Below the pieces are notes generated by a model. That model was given only the letters and a program-made list of their open reading frames with translations, was not told where the DNA came from and searched no databases. From contig NZ_CP072203.1 in the NCBI RefSeq assembly GCF_017654315.1, positions 1,426,001 to 1,490,000 of the forward strand: a stretch of 64,000 nucleotides of DNA, in the 5' to 3' direction. Position 1 is the first letter of the stretch; every line of letters starts with the position of its first letter. Source of the stretch: Gordonia polyisoprenivorans (GTDB lineage Bacteria; Actinomycetota; Actinomycetes; Mycobacteriales; Mycobacteriaceae). The translations under genes and the position numbers were made by a program. This document shows, one piece after another, positions 45,610 to 55,425 of the stretch.

Positions 45610-48524
45610 CGGCCCGCACCTCCGGAACGCTCGCCGGCGTCCTGGCGGCGCAGCGGCCCGCTCGGGAAGCCGGCACCGGTCTCGACGTCGAGGCGCGCGC
45701 CGAGACTGCGCAGGACGTCGAGCACGAGGCCGATCACGATCAGATAGATGCCGAGATCGAAGAACAGCGCGGTGACGAACTTGATGTCGCCGAGGACGGG
45801 CACGGTGATCTGGAAGACCGCCGACGACAACGCCGGGGCCCCGAGGAACATCGAGGTGACCGCGGTGGACGCCGAGATGAGCAGGCCGGCACCGAGGAAG
45901 GTGCCCGGTTCCACTGGCAGCGCCTCACCGAGCTCGTAGCGTCCGCCCGCGAGATACCGCAGCACCAGAGCCAGACCCATCGTCAGGCCGCCGGCGAAGC
46001 CGCCGCCGGGCGAGTTGTGGCCGGCGTAGAAGAAGTAGACCGAGAGCACCACCATCGTCGGGAAGATGAGACGGGTGGTCGCCTCGAGCACCATCGACCG
46101 GTGGCGCGGGTCGCGGAACTCGCTGCCCAACAACCACGTCGTGCGGTCGGGCGGGATCGGATCGTCGTCGTCATCGGTGATTCCAAAGTGCCGGGCGGCG
46201 TCGGCCACCCGCGGCGCCGCGCCGAAGCGGCGGTTACGGAACACCAACGACGCGACGCCGGTGGCCGCGACGATCAGCACCGACACCTCGCCGAGGGTGT
46301 CCCATGCGCGGGTGTCGACGAGGAGCACGTTGACGGCGTTGGCGCCGTGCCCGAACTTGTAGGCGACCTCGGGGATGGAGATGCTGACCGGCTGGGCCGA
46401 GCGCGCGGCGGCGGCGAACATGCCGATCAGCACGATCGAGACACCCAGCGCCAGACCGATCGCCGCCCGTAGCGGTTTGAACCCGGTCGCATGCCGCGGT
46501 TCGGGTTCGGCGGGCAGTTTGCGGATCACCAGCACGAAGATCACCAGCGTCAGCGTCTCCACCAGGAACTGGGTGAGCGCGAGGTCGGGGGCGCCGTACA
46601 GCGCGAACAGCATGCCGCATCCGTAACCGGTCACCCCGACCACCAGGGTCGCGGCCAGCCGGTTGCGCAGGATCACCGTCGCCAGCGCCGCCGCCGCCAT
46701 GATCACCGCGATGACGGCTTGGGTCATCGAGTCGAAACCGTTGGGCTGCAGGGTGTTCCGATTACCGAGGAACAGCATCACGGTGGGCAGGATGATCATC
46801 GTCGACAAGATGACGCCCTGGGTCACCGGCAGCGAGCCGCGCTGGGTATTGCGGGTCAGCAACAGCGAGAGCGTGTCGGCGCCACGCAGGGTGGCGTCGT
46901 AGATGCGGTCGGCGTTAATCAGTGGGCGCGAGCCGAACACCACGTCGCGCAGGCGCCGCAACACCAGGAACAGCACCGCACCGCCGAGTACGACGATGAC
47001 CGAGAACACCACCGGCAACCCGAAGCCGTGCCACATCGCGAGGTGCTCGAGCTCGTGGCCGTAGGCGGGCAGCGACTCGGCGTACGGCTCGAACCAGTGG
47101 CCGAGCCATCCGCTCCAGAATCCGGCGATCACACCCAGCGCGGCCAGCAGCAGCGGCGACAGCAGGAACATCGGCGACGGGGGGTGCATCTTGGCGACGG
47201 CCCGGGTCGGCAGCCTGCGGACCTTGCGTCCGAACGCGCCCCAGAGGAAGCGGCACGTGTAGGCGAAGGTGATCACCGAGCCGACGAGCAACACGATGTC
47301 GACGGTCTCGGCCTGCCATGGTTGCAGCGACCCGGTCTCCCAGACGGTGCCGAACGCCGTCTCCTTGCCGACGAAGCCGAGCGTGAACGGCAGCCCCGCC
47401 ATGCTCGCCCCGGCCACCGCGGCGATCGCCGCCAGGACCGGCAGCCGGTGGCCGAGGCGGGCCAGTTTGCGGATGTCACGGGTTCCGGTGGCGTGGTCGA
47501 TGATGCCGACCACCATGAACAACGACGCCTTGAACAGGGCGTGTGCGACCAGCATCGCCAGGCCGGCCATCGCCACGTTGGCGTCGCCCATACCCATCAG
47601 CACCGCCATGAACCCGAGCTGGGAGACGGTTCCGAAGGCCAGTACGAGCTTGAGGTCGAGTTCGCGCATCGAGCGCCAGCCACCGAGGAGCATGGTGAAC
47701 GAGCCGAGGCCGATGACCATGATCTGCCAGCTCGGCAGCGGCGCGAACGCCGGTGCGAGACGACCGATGAGATAGATGCCGGCCTTGACCATCGCCGCGG
47801 CGTGCAGGTAGGCGCTGACCGGGGTGGGGGCGGCCATCGCGCCGGGCAGCCAGAAGTGGAACGGCACGATCGCCGACTTGCTGAGGGCGCCGACGAGCAG
47901 CAGCACCACCGCGACCTCGACGTAGACACCCGCGGCCGGCGGGTGGGCGAGCAGATCGCTGAGCAGGTAGCTGCCGGTCCGTTCGCCGAGCATGATGATG
48001 CCGACGAGCATCGCCAACCCGCCCAGCGTGGTCACCAGCAGTGCCTGCGTCGCCGAGCGCCGCGAGGTCGCCCGGATGCGGTAGTAGCCGACCAGCATGA
48101 ACGACAGAACGGTCGTCAGCTCCCAGAAGATGTAGAGGACCAGCATGTTGTCGCTGGTGACGAGACCGAACATGGCCGCGGCGAAGGCGACCATCTCGCC
48201 GCCGAACACCGCGACGCGTGGTCGCGCGTCGTCGAAGTAGTGGGCGCAGTAGCAGAGGACCAGGGTGCCGACGCCGAGGATCAGCACCGACAGGATCGCC
48301 GCGAGCGAGTCCATCCGCATCACGATGTTCATGTGCAGCGACGGCACCCACTGCAGCGTCTGGACCTCGGGTGCGCGGTCGGAATCCGGCCAGTGCGTCA
48401 GCACCCAGAGCAGCCCGCCGAACGGGGCGAGCGCGACGACGTAGAAGCCCTTGGTGCCGATCCAGCGGATGATCCCGGGTGCCACGAGCGCGCTCAGTGC
48501 CAGGGCGATCAGCACAGTGAGCAA
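45606..48524 (-). CDS. mrpA: Na+/H+ antiporter subunit A with fused B domain (MrpAB)
   Basis: A 972-residue large subunit. The NuoL-like N-terminal two thirds show LYIFWELTTVLSFMLVGYYR, SKSAIVPFHFWLPGAMAAPT (key Lys) and PVSAYLHAAAMVKAGIYLIG. MrpA-specific helices follow. From about residue 815 an MnhB domain begins (STRLIFPTMVV-like ATTRLIFPTMVVLSVYFFYA, then GHNSPGGGFAGGLTMG). A separate mrpB is therefore absent, and the operon has all functions A-G. It is the first gene of the operon. The complex exports Na+ and takes up H+, giving alkali and salt tolerance. Confidence 0.96.
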   Translation of the reverse strand: MLTVLIALALSALVAPGIIRWIGTKGFYVVALAPFGGLLWVLTHWPDSDRAPEVQTLQWVPSLHMNIVMRMDSLAAILSVLILGVGTLVLCYCAHYFDDARPRVAVFGGEMVAFAAAMFGLVTSDNMLVLYIFWELTTVLSFMLVGYYRIRATSRRSATQALLVTTLGGLAMLVGIIMLGERTGSYLLSDLLAHPPAAGVYVEVAVVLLLVGALSKSAIVPFHFWLPGAMAAPTPVSAYLHAAAMVKAGIYLIGRLAPAFAPLPSWQIMVIGLGSFTMLLGGWRSMRELDLKLVLAFGTVSQLGFMAVLMGMGDANVAMAGLAMLVAHALFKASLFMVVGIIDHATGTRDIRKLARLGHRLPVLAAIAAVAGASMAGLPFTLGFVGKETAFGTVWETGSLQPWQAETVDIVLLVGSVITFAYTCRFLWGAFGRKVRRLPTRAVAKMHPPSPMFLLSPLLLAALGVIAGFWSGWLGHWFEPYAESLPAYGHELEHLAMWHGFGLPVVFSVIVVLGGAVLFLVLRRLRDVVFGSRPLINADRIYDATLRGADTLSLLLTRNTQRGSLPVTQGVILSTMIILPTVMLFLGNRNTLQPNGFDSMTQAVIAVIMAAAALATVILRNRLAATLVVGVTGYGCGMLFALYGAPDLALTQFLVETLTLVIFVLVIRKLPAEPEPRHATGFKPLRAAIGLALGVSIVLIGMFAAAARSAQPVSISIPEVAYKFGHGANAVNVLLVDTRAWDTLGEVSVLIVAATGVASLVFRNRRFGAAPRVADAARHFGITDDDDDPIPPDRTTWLLGSEFRDPRHRSMVLEATTRLIFPTMVVLSVYFFYAGHNSPGGGFAGGLTMGLALVLRYLAGGRYELGEALPVEPGTFLGAGLLISASTAVTSMFLGAPALSSAVFQITVPVLGDIKFVTALFFDLGIYLIVIGLVLDVLRSLGARLDVETGAGFPSGPLRRQDAGERSGGAGR

Positions 48525-48671
48525 GGGGGCGCACTCCGTCTCTGGTCGGTGGGCGGGGTGGTCACGGGGATGCGGATCGCGGTCGCGGTGATCGCCGATC
48601 GGGCGCGATCACGCGCCTGTCCCGGTGTGTCACCGGACGAGACCGGCGCTGTCTATCTTACCGTTGCGGGC

Positions 48672-49088
48672 ATGCCCCGGTTCGACAGAGTCGCGGCGAC
48701 GGTCCTCGCTGTGGTCGTCGCCACTGTGCTGATGCTGTTCGCGGCAGGGTGCTCCGACGACGCGCCCGCCCAGCGCGAGGGACTGCCGAAGGACTTCCCG
48801 TCGTCACAGGTCCCACTGATCGACGGGCACGTCATCTCCGGTGACGGCACCACCGACGAGTGGAATGTGGTGGTGCAGGCGCCGGCGAATGCGGGCAATC
48901 CGATCGACAAGGCCGTCCGGGCGCTCACCGACGCCGGGTATCAGGAGGACGGTCGCGACAGCGAGGGTGGACAGACCGTGGTGCGGCTCTCGGCATCCAA
49001 GGACGGCAAGACCTACTGGGTGACCGTCGGCATCACCTCGCAGGCCGCCGCCGGGGGGACGTCGGTCTTCTATCACGTCTTGACGTAG
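48672..49088 (+). CDS. Small secreted lipoprotein, unknown function
   Basis: A 138-residue lipoprotein. The signal has a hydrophobic run at about 10-24 and the lipobox LFAAGC with Cys27. The mature part (FPSSQVPLIDGHVISGDGTT, DKAVRALTDAGYQEDGRDSE, KTYWVTVGITSQAAAGGTSV) looks like a compact alpha-beta domain. I do not recognise a characterised family. The ATG at 48672 follows a stop-free region that is antisense to mrpA further upstream. It is divergent from the Mrp operon. Confidence 0.8.
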   Translation: MPRFDRVAATVLAVVVATVLMLFAAGCSDDAPAQREGLPKDFPSSQVPLIDGHVISGDGTTDEWNVVVQAPANAGNPIDKAVRALTDAGYQEDGRDSEGGQTVVRLSASKDGKTYWVTVGITSQAAAGGTSVFYHVLT

Positions 49089-49235
49089 TCGCATCGCGAC
49101 GGTTTCACAGTCGACTCACAGCGATCGGGCAGTCCCGACCAAGCGGACGTCGGCACCGTGGAGTCACTTCCATCAGGCCCCCGACAGCGCTCCTCAGACG
49201 CGCCCCGGGCAGACCCGCGAAAGCGAGAGTGACTC

Positions 49236-49703
49236 ATGTCGGCTACCGACACCACGACCCAAGCTCACGTGCCCGACCCGAACGAGGGCGATGCCCCGAC
49301 GACTCCGGTGACCCAGCCCGCTCCGGCAACCGAACCCGCGGCGGCAGCACAGCCCGCGGCGGCGGGCGGCCAGGCCATCCCGTCGAAGACCAAGAACGCC
49401 ATCATCGCCGGCGGCATCGGACTCGCGGTGGGATTCGGGCTCCTCGGTTTCGGCGCCGGCTACGTGGTCGGCGACTCCGGGTCGTCGACCACCCAGCAGC
49501 AATTCCCCGGTGGTGGCAACGGCCAGTTCCCGGGCGGGGGCATGAATGGTGGGGGCATGAACGGCCAGTTGCCCGGTGGTGGAGGCGGCCAGTTGCCGGG
49601 TCAGCAGAACGGTCAGATCCCCAACGGACCCCAGGTCGGTCAGACTCCCAACGGTCAGACGGCCGCACCCACCCAGTCGCAGCCGCAGTCGCAGTCCAGC
49701 TGA
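49236..49703 (+). CDS. Single-pass membrane protein with Gly/Gln/Pro-rich tail
   Basis: A 155-residue protein with a Pro/Ala-rich N-terminus, one membrane helix at about 56-79 (NAIIAGGIGLAVGFGLLGFG), and a low-complexity C-terminal half built of GGGNGQFPGGGMNGG-like repeats. No family is recognised. The composition suggests a surface-exposed or cell-wall-passing tail. The start fits an ATG with GAAAGCGAGAG upstream. A strong hairpin lies over its stop codon. Confidence 0.75.
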   Translation: MSATDTTTQAHVPDPNEGDAPTTPVTQPAPATEPAAAAQPAAAGGQAIPSKTKNAIIAGGIGLAVGFGLLGFGAGYVVGDSGSSTTQQQFPGGGNGQFPGGGMNGGGMNGQLPGGGGGQLPGQQNGQIPNGPQVGQTPNGQTAAPTQSQPQSQSS

Positions 49704-49739
49704 TCCGGGCCGGCACCGGTGCGCTGCCCGGATCAGCTG
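49697..49739. terminator. Bidirectional hairpin between convergent genes
   Basis: CAGCTGATCCGGGC (49697-49710) and GCCCGGATCAGCTG (49726-49739) are perfect 14-base complements around a 15-base loop. They overlap both stop codons. There is no U-tract, but the stem is very stable. Confidence 0.6.
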
Positions 49740-51175
49740 GGCAGTTCGCCTGCCACCTGCGGCGGAAGCAGCCGGGCAGGGAAGTTCTGGTAGGTGATCG
49801 GACGGAGGAACCGCGCAATCGCTGTGGCGCCCACCGAAGTGGTGTGGATGGCGGTGCTTGCTGGATACGGGCCGCCGTGGTGCTGGGCGTCGGTCACCGA
49901 CACTCCCGTCGGCCACTGATTCCACAGAAGCCGGCCGGCTTTGCGTGCGAGAACATCGGTCAACGAGTGCACGTCGTCGATGTCGGAGTCCTCGCCGTGC
50001 ATCGTCGCGGTGAGTTGGCCGGGTAGTGCCGCGGCCAGCGCCGTCAGCTCGCCGGGGTCGGCATAGGTGACGACGACCGATGACGGTCCGAAGCATTCCT
50101 GGAGCAAGGTCTCGGGTGCCTCGACGACCCGTGCGGCCGTGGTGCGGTGCAGTTGCACGGCGGCAGTGAGTTCGGAGTCACCGTCGATGCAGCGCAGCGT
50201 GGTCACGCCGTCGAGAGCGGTGACCTCGGCCACCGCGCGATCGAAGCCGGCTCGCATCGATGCGGTGAGCATCGGTGCCGGGTCGGGCAGAGTGGTCCGT
50301 TCGAGGGCGGCAAGCGTCGCCGAGCCATCGGGGACGATGAGAAGCCCTGGGCTGGTGCAGAACTGACCCATTCCGAGGGTGAATGAGGCGACGTACTGTT
50401 CGGCGATGTCCGCGCCACGCGCGCGGTCGGCCGCGGCGGTGACGAACACCGGGTTCACACTGCCCAACTCGCCGAAGAACGGTATCGGATCCGGTCGCGA
50501 CGACGCGATGTCGAACAGGGCCCGCCCGCCGCGGGTGGAGCCGGTGAAGGTCGCAGCCCGTACCCGCGGATCGGTCAGCGCTGTGATCCCGGCATCGACC
50601 CCGATGATCGTACCGAAGACGCCGTCGGGGGCACCGGCATCGTGCAGCGCGGTCGACATCAGCCCGGCGATGCGCATGGAGAGCCGCGGATGGCCGGGAT
50701 GGATCTTGACGACCACCGGGCAGCCCGCGGCCAGTGCCGAGGCCGTGTCCGTGCCCGGGACGCTGAAGGCGAACGGGAAGTTGCCTGCCGCGAAGTTGAG
50801 GACGAGTCCCAGCGGTAGATGGGTGCGGCGCAGATCGGGCCGCGGTGCGCCCATCGGCCAGTCGGGGTCGGCGTGATCGACGACCGGATCGAGGTGCCGG
50901 CCGGCGGCGACGTACTCGCCGAGGTAGCGCAGTTGGAAGGTCGTTCGGACGAGTTCGCCGCGCAGTCGTCCAAGGGTCAGATGGGTCTCCTCGGCGGCCA
51001 GATCGATCAGTTCATCGGCACGTTTGTCGAGGACATCGGCCACGTGTGACAGGGCGAGAGCACGCTCAGCCGCGGGGGTTGCGGCCCAGGCCGTGGTGGC
51101 GCCGTGGGCCGCAGCCATCCTCGCCTCGATCTGATCCGGGGTGGAATCCGTGGTCTGAGCTGGTGTGCGCGTCAT
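49733..51175 (-). CDS. NADP-dependent aldehyde dehydrogenase (ketoglutarate-semialdehyde type)
   Basis: A 480-residue aldehyde dehydrogenase. The catalytic Cys is in TLGMGQFCTSPGLLIV and the general base Glu in PFFGELGSVNPVFV. The cofactor region is FAAGNFPFAFSVPGTDTASA, then VVVKIHPGHPRLS, then FTGSTRGGRALFD. The pattern AxGNFPFA...GTDTASALAAG is typical of the 2,5-dioxopentanoate (alpha-ketoglutarate semialdehyde) class used in sugar-acid or hydroxyproline breakdown. No pathway partners are adjacent. The ATG at 51175 was chosen since the family starts there. Confidence 0.92.
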   Translation of the reverse strand: MTRTPAQTTDSTPDQIEARMAAAHGATTAWAATPAAERALALSHVADVLDKRADELIDLAAEETHLTLGRLRGELVRTTFQLRYLGEYVAAGRHLDPVVDHADPDWPMGAPRPDLRRTHLPLGLVLNFAAGNFPFAFSVPGTDTASALAAGCPVVVKIHPGHPRLSMRIAGLMSTALHDAGAPDGVFGTIIGVDAGITALTDPRVRAATFTGSTRGGRALFDIASSRPDPIPFFGELGSVNPVFVTAAADRARGADIAEQYVASFTLGMGQFCTSPGLLIVPDGSATLAALERTTLPDPAPMLTASMRAGFDRAVAEVTALDGVTTLRCIDGDSELTAAVQLHRTTAARVVEAPETLLQECFGPSSVVVTYADPGELTALAAALPGQLTATMHGEDSDIDDVHSLTDVLARKAGRLLWNQWPTGVSVTDAQHHGGPYPASTAIHTTSVGATAIARFLRPITYQNFPARLLPPQVAGELPS

Positions 51176-51239
51176 CAACAGTCCTCTGGTGTCCTCGGCG
51201 GCGATCCGGCCGTCGATCGATTGCGTTGCCGGAGGCAAC

Positions 51240-53465
51240 CTACTCCGACCGTCGCTGGGCGTAGGCCCGGAGATTCTGCACCTGCGCGGCGTCCAGCGAC
51301 GGCCGCACCCGGGTACGGGCGTCGGCGACGTCGTCGGCGGTGACCGTGGCGGCCTCGATGTTGCGGCGCATAGCCGAGAGTGCGGCCTCCCGCAGCAGTG
51401 CCGAGCAGTCGGCGGCCGAGTAACCGTCGAGATCTGTTGCCAGCGACTCGATGTCGATGTCGTCGGCGAGCGGGACGTTGCGTCCCGAGGTGTGCAGGAT
51501 GTCGGCGCGTGCCTGCGCATCCGGTGGTGGGACGAATACCAGTCGCTCGAGCCGGCCCGGCCGCAGCAACGCCGGATCGATCAGGTCCGGACGATTGGTG
51601 GCGCCGAGGACGACGACGTCGGCCAGCGGTTCGACGCCGTCGAGTTCGGTGAGCAGCGCAGCGACCACACGATCGGAGACCCCGGAATCCGACGACTGAC
51701 CGCGTCGGGGCGCCAATGCGTCCACCTCGTCGAGGAAGATCAGTGAGGGCGCGGATTCCCTTGCGCGGTCAAACAAGTCGCGGACCGCGCGCTCGGAGGC
51801 ACCCACCCACTTGTCCATGAGTTCGGCGCCCTTGACCGTGTGTACCGAGAGCCGGCCCGACGCGGCCAACGCCCGTACCACGAAGGTCTTGCCGCAGCCG
51901 GGCGGTCCGTAGAGAAGCACCCCGCGCGGCGGATCGACACCCAGACGGGTGAACGTGTCGGGATGTTCGAGCGGCCACAGCACGGCCTCGGTGAGCGCCT
52001 GCCGGGTCTCGACCATGTCGCCGACGTCGTCGAGCGTGATCGATCCCAATGACACCTCCGGCGACGTCGCACGCGACACCGGTCGGATCACCCCGACGGC
52101 GCCCCGCAGGTCCTCGGCGGTCAGTGCCGGTGAGGCCGTCGATCCGGCCGCGGTCACCCGGGCCGCCGCCCGCAGGGCCGCCTCCCGAGTTAGGGCCGCG
52201 AGATCGCCGGCGACGAAACCAGGTGTCCGTGAAGCGATCTCGAAGAGCTGCAGGTCGCCCTCGGTGGGCACCCCGGTGAGGATGGCCGCGAGCAACCGGC
52301 CGCGCAATGCCGCGTCGGGCAGCCCGATCGAGAGCTCCCGGTCGCACAGTTGGGGATCGCGCAATCGGGTGTCGACCGCTGCCGGTTGCGTCGTGGTGGC
52401 GATCAGTGCGATCGTGCCGGGCTGATCATCCTTGCCGGCCAACGCTTCTCGCAGCGTGTCGAGGAGGAGTGTGGAGACCGGTTCGGCCTCGGCGGGTAGC
52501 AGGGCGTCGACGTCGGTGATCAGCAGGACACCGCCGCCGGGACGCAGTGAGGACACGGCGTCGGTGACGGTGCGTAGTCGCGAATTCGCCTCGGTCGCAC
52601 CGACGGTGGGGCCGTCGATCACGGCCAGCGGCCGCCCGGCCGCTACCGCGCGTACCAGTGTCGCCTTGCCCACCCCGGCCGGGCCGGTCAGCAACACTCC
52701 CAGGCGCGGGACCGCACCCAGGGTGCGCAACACCTCGGGCTGATCGAGCGTGATTCGCAGCCACTCGGTCAGTTTCGCCACCTGATCGTCGACCCCGACG
52801 AGCTCGGCCACCGGCCGCACCTTGCCGCCGACAGCGCCCGTCACCCCGCCGACAGCGCTCCCGACACTGCCGACAGCGCCCGTCCCAGCGCCGACAGCGC
52901 CCGGCGCGGTGGTGTCGGTCCACACCACCGCGGTGTTGGGCTGCACACTGACCGGCGCTCCGGGGTCGGTGGCGGTCACCGTGAGAAGCTGTGTGGTCCA
53001 GGTGATCCCGACGGAGCGGGCCAGGGCGCGCACCGCCTCGCTGGCGGTCAGTTCGGGTCCGAGGTCGCGGGGGAGCAGGGAGACGGTGTCGCCCACCGAT
53101 AGCACCTTGCCGAGCAATGCGCGTCGCAGGGTCGGCGCGTCGACGCCCTGGCTGGCCAACGCCGACCCGGTCACCGTCACCCGGGTGGCGGCCTGCACCT
53201 GCACCGGCCCGACGACCACCTGGGCGTTCTCGCGGACGCCGGTATTGGAGAAGGAGATGTCGTCGAGCAGGATCGTGCCGGTCGACGAGTCCGCGGGGGC
53301 AGCGGCGACGACGGCGGCGCTCACGCGCGCACCGGTGATGCGTACCGCATCCCATTCGCGGAGTCCGAGCGCGGTGAGCGCCTCGGGGTGCACGCGCACG
53401 ATGCCGCGGCGGGCGTCGCCGGCCGACGGGTTCAGGCGTGCGGTCAGCGTGAGTTGGGCGCTCAC
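51240..53465 (-). CDS. CDC48-like two-domain AAA ATPase (Rv0435c-like)
   Basis: A 741-residue ATPase. Residues 1-180 form an N-domain like that of CDC48 (REWDAVRITGARVSAAVVAA). A Gly/Ala/Val-rich linker at about 187-215 follows. The first AAA module has P-loop GPAGVGKAT at 261-269 but Walker B LLITDVDAL, which lacks the usual Glu. The second has GPPGCGKTF near 520, Walker B LIFLDEVDAL, and GATNRPDLIDPALLRPGRLE (sensor and Arg finger). It probably unfolds or remodels proteins. It overlaps pssA (GTGA) and ends the psd-pssA operon, as in mycobacteria. Confidence 0.93.
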   Translation of the reverse strand: MSAQLTLTARLNPSAGDARRGIVRVHPEALTALGLREWDAVRITGARVSAAVVAAAPADSSTGTILLDDISFSNTGVRENAQVVVGPVQVQAATRVTVTGSALASQGVDAPTLRRALLGKVLSVGDTVSLLPRDLGPELTASEAVRALARSVGITWTTQLLTVTATDPGAPVSVQPNTAVVWTDTTAPGAVGAGTGAVGSVGSAVGGVTGAVGGKVRPVAELVGVDDQVAKLTEWLRITLDQPEVLRTLGAVPRLGVLLTGPAGVGKATLVRAVAAGRPLAVIDGPTVGATEANSRLRTVTDAVSSLRPGGGVLLITDVDALLPAEAEPVSTLLLDTLREALAGKDDQPGTIALIATTTQPAAVDTRLRDPQLCDRELSIGLPDAALRGRLLAAILTGVPTEGDLQLFEIASRTPGFVAGDLAALTREAALRAAARVTAAGSTASPALTAEDLRGAVGVIRPVSRATSPEVSLGSITLDDVGDMVETRQALTEAVLWPLEHPDTFTRLGVDPPRGVLLYGPPGCGKTFVVRALAASGRLSVHTVKGAELMDKWVGASERAVRDLFDRARESAPSLIFLDEVDALAPRRGQSSDSGVSDRVVAALLTELDGVEPLADVVVLGATNRPDLIDPALLRPGRLERLVFVPPPDAQARADILHTSGRNVPLADDIDIESLATDLDGYSAADCSALLREAALSAMRRNIEAATVTADDVADARTRVRPSLDAAQVQNLRAYAQRRSE

Positions 53466-54535
53466 GCGGTGGGGCTCTCGGCGTCGTCGGGATGGGACGT
53501 GCCGTCTGGACGGGGTGTGATCGTGCCGGTGCCGGTGCCGGTGCCGGTGCCGGTGCCGGTGCCTGTGCCGGTGCCGGCGGGCCGGTGCAGGCCGAGGCGA
53601 GCCTGTGACTTCTTCATCGTCTGCCGACGCCGCGGAATGACGCGCCGTCCGGGCGTCTCGCGCGCCATGGCCCGCCGCTCCGCGCGACGTTCCCGTGGTG
53701 GCGCGTCCCAGTGTTCGGGGCGCGAGGCCACCCAGCGACGGGAGCGCCACGCGAACGGGATGTGCGCGGCGTAGCCCGCGATGCCGATGATCATCAACAC
53801 GTAGGGGAAGGTCACCAGCAGTGCCGCGCCGACGGCGACCAGGATCAGCAGGACCGGCAGAGCCCGCGGCGACACCTTCGCCGCCTTCAACGACGCCGTC
53901 GGTACCCGGCTGGCCGCGAGGAACGCGACGATGAGCAGCCACGTGCACACCACCGGCAGCGACGTCCACCAGCCCGACCCGAACTGCTGCAGCAGCCCGA
54001 CGGGCAGCAACGCGATGATCGCGGCGGCCGGTGCGGGCACGCCGACGAAGAAGTCGCGGGTGTACGCGGGTGCGTCGTCGTCGTCGAGCAGGGTGTTGAA
54101 GCGGGCCAGGCGCAACACGATCGCGCAGGTGTAGACCAGGCCGATCAGCCAGCCGATGTCGGCGTGCTCCATCAGGGTCAGATACACCAGGAATGCCGGC
54201 ACCACACCGAAATTGATGGCGTCGGCGAGCGAGTCGATCTCCGCGCCGATCTTGGTCGTGGCACCCATCAGACGCGCCACCCGCCCGTCGATGCCGTCGA
54301 GTAGCGCGGCCGCGACGAGTAGGGCCAGTGCCGCATTGATGTTGTCGTTGGACGCGAACCGGATCGCGGTCATGCCCGCGCAGATCGCGAGGATCGTCAG
54401 CGCCGACGGTACGAACATCCGGCCCGCCGACGCCTGACGCCGCAACCGCGACTGCTCGGCCGGGGTGTGTACGCGTCCGGCCACGCGCGCCGGCGTGCGG
54501 TGCGGGGTTCCCGGCCGGTCGGCGCGCGGACTCAT
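53462..54535 (-). CDS. pssA: CDP-diacylglycerol-serine O-phosphatidyltransferase
   Basis: A 357-residue membrane enzyme that makes phosphatidylserine. The CDP-alcohol phosphotransferase motif D-G-x2-A-R-x8-G-x3-D-x3-D is visible in [20 protein letters not shown] followed by AEIDSLADA. About eight helices follow. A basic C-terminal tail ends in nine Gly-Thr dipeptides encoded by a GTGCCG hexamer repeat, then a short acidic end. The ATG at 54535 is inside the psd stop overlap. Its product is the substrate of Psd, encoded just upstream. Confidence 0.94.
   Translation of the reverse strand: MSPRADRPGTPHRTPARVAGRVHTPAEQSRLRRQASAGRMFVPSALTILAICAGMTAIRFASNDNINAALALLVAAALLDGIDGRVARLMGATTKIGAEIDSLADAINFGVVPAFLVYLTLMEHADIGWLIGLVYTCAIVLRLARFNTLLDDDDAPAYTRDFFVGVPAPAAAIIALLPVGLLQQFGSGWWTSLPVVCTWLLIVAFLAASRVPTASLKAAKVSPRALPVLLILVAVGAALLVTFPYVLMIIGIAGYAAHIPFAWRSRRWVASRPEHWDAPPRERRAERRAMARETPGRRVIPRRRQTMKKSQARLGLHRPAGTGTGTGTGTGTGTGTGTITPRPDGTSHPDDAESPTA
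53523..53576. repeat. Hexanucleotide tandem repeat (GTGCCG)9 inside pssA
   Basis: Nine units of GTGCCG, the seventh being GTGCCT, encode Gly-Thr repeats in the PssA tail. Unit gains or losses keep the frame, so the tail length could vary between strains. Confidence 0.95.
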
Positions 54536-55275
54536 CGGCCTGCCGCTGGATCGGCGCCCGGACCGAGGACGGCGATCGTCGTCTCGGCGCCGATCGTGCG
54601 CTGCCCGAGCCGGACCTGCGGCGTGGTGCCGGGCGGCAGGTAGACGTCCACCCGCGAGCCGAAGCGGATGAGCCCGTAGGTGTCGCCGACCGACAGTGCG
54701 CCGCCGACCGTCGGATTGCACACGATTCGACGGGCGAGCAGCCCGGCGATCTGCACGACCGCGATGTCGGCGCCCGTCGAGGTGCGGATCGTCATGGTGG
54801 TGCGCTCGTTGACCTCGCTCGCGTCGGGGAGATCGGCCGACACGAACCGGCCGGGCGTGTGGGTCACCGAGGTCACCGTGCCGGCGATCGGCACGCGCTG
54901 CACGTGGACGTCGAACAGCGAGAGGAACACCGACACCCGGGGTCGCGGGGTGTCGCCGAGCCCGGACTCGGCGGGTGGCACGGCCTCGTCGAGAAGACTC
55001 ACGGTCCCGTCGGCCGGGGCGGCCACCGCGAACGGATCGGTGGGCGCGACGCGGGCGGGATGCCGGAAGAAGGCCGCGCAGGCCCCGGCGGTCAGGACGG
55101 CCGGTGTCCGGATCCAGCGGTGACGCCGACCGAGCACCGCGACGGCCGAGGCCGCGGCGACGAAGGGGAGGCCCGCCGGGTGGACCGGGGGTACGGTCTC
55201 GCGGGCCAGGGTGACCAGATGTGCCGGGGACAATCCGTCTGGTGCGTCCTCACGCGGGCGCCTCGCCACAGTCAT
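54532..55275 (-). CDS. psd: Phosphatidylserine decarboxylase proenzyme
   Basis: A 247-residue enzyme that turns phosphatidylserine into phosphatidylethanolamine. The self-cleavage site is the GS of [14 protein letters not shown] near the C-terminus, where Ser becomes the pyruvoyl group. [16 protein letters not shown] is the conserved core segment, and [20 protein letters not shown] is in the beta chain. ATG 55275 gives the start MTVARRP, similar to mycobacterial Psd. An upstream TTG (55293) is possible. It heads the psd-pssA-AAA operon with four-base overlaps. Confidence 0.94.
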   Translation of the reverse strand: MTVARRPREDAPDGLSPAHLVTLARETVPPVHPAGLPFVAAASAVAVLGRRHRWIRTPAVLTAGACAAFFRHPARVAPTDPFAVAAPADGTVSLLDEAVPPAESGLGDTPRPRVSVFLSLFDVHVQRVPIAGTVTSVTHTPGRFVSADLPDASEVNERTTMTIRTSTGADIAVVQIAGLLARRIVCNPTVGGALSVGDTYGLIRFGSRVDVYLPPGTTPQVRLGQRTIGAETTIAVLGPGADPAAGR

Positions 55276-55425
55276 CCTCTCCGACGTCGTCAACGCGACC
55301 GCTCGCCGCGCCCGTTCAGCTTAGAGCCCCGGGCGCCGGTGGCTCCACGTGCTGGGAGGCGGTGTGCATCGACGGCGATTGTGCACAGCCGGCGAGACCG
55401 GTGGCACATGTCACCGAACACATGT

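Noticed and set aside
46491..49088. An 865-codon open frame on the plus strand opposite mrpA
   Set aside because: Its composition (His, Gln, Arg, Asp-rich with no hydrophobic pattern) is that of the antisense of a high-GC gene. Only its last 138 codons, from ATG 48672, form a real lipoprotein gene.
53523..53576. Phase-variable switch in pssA
   Set aside because: The repeat unit is six bases, so unit changes do not shift the frame. Only tail length can vary.
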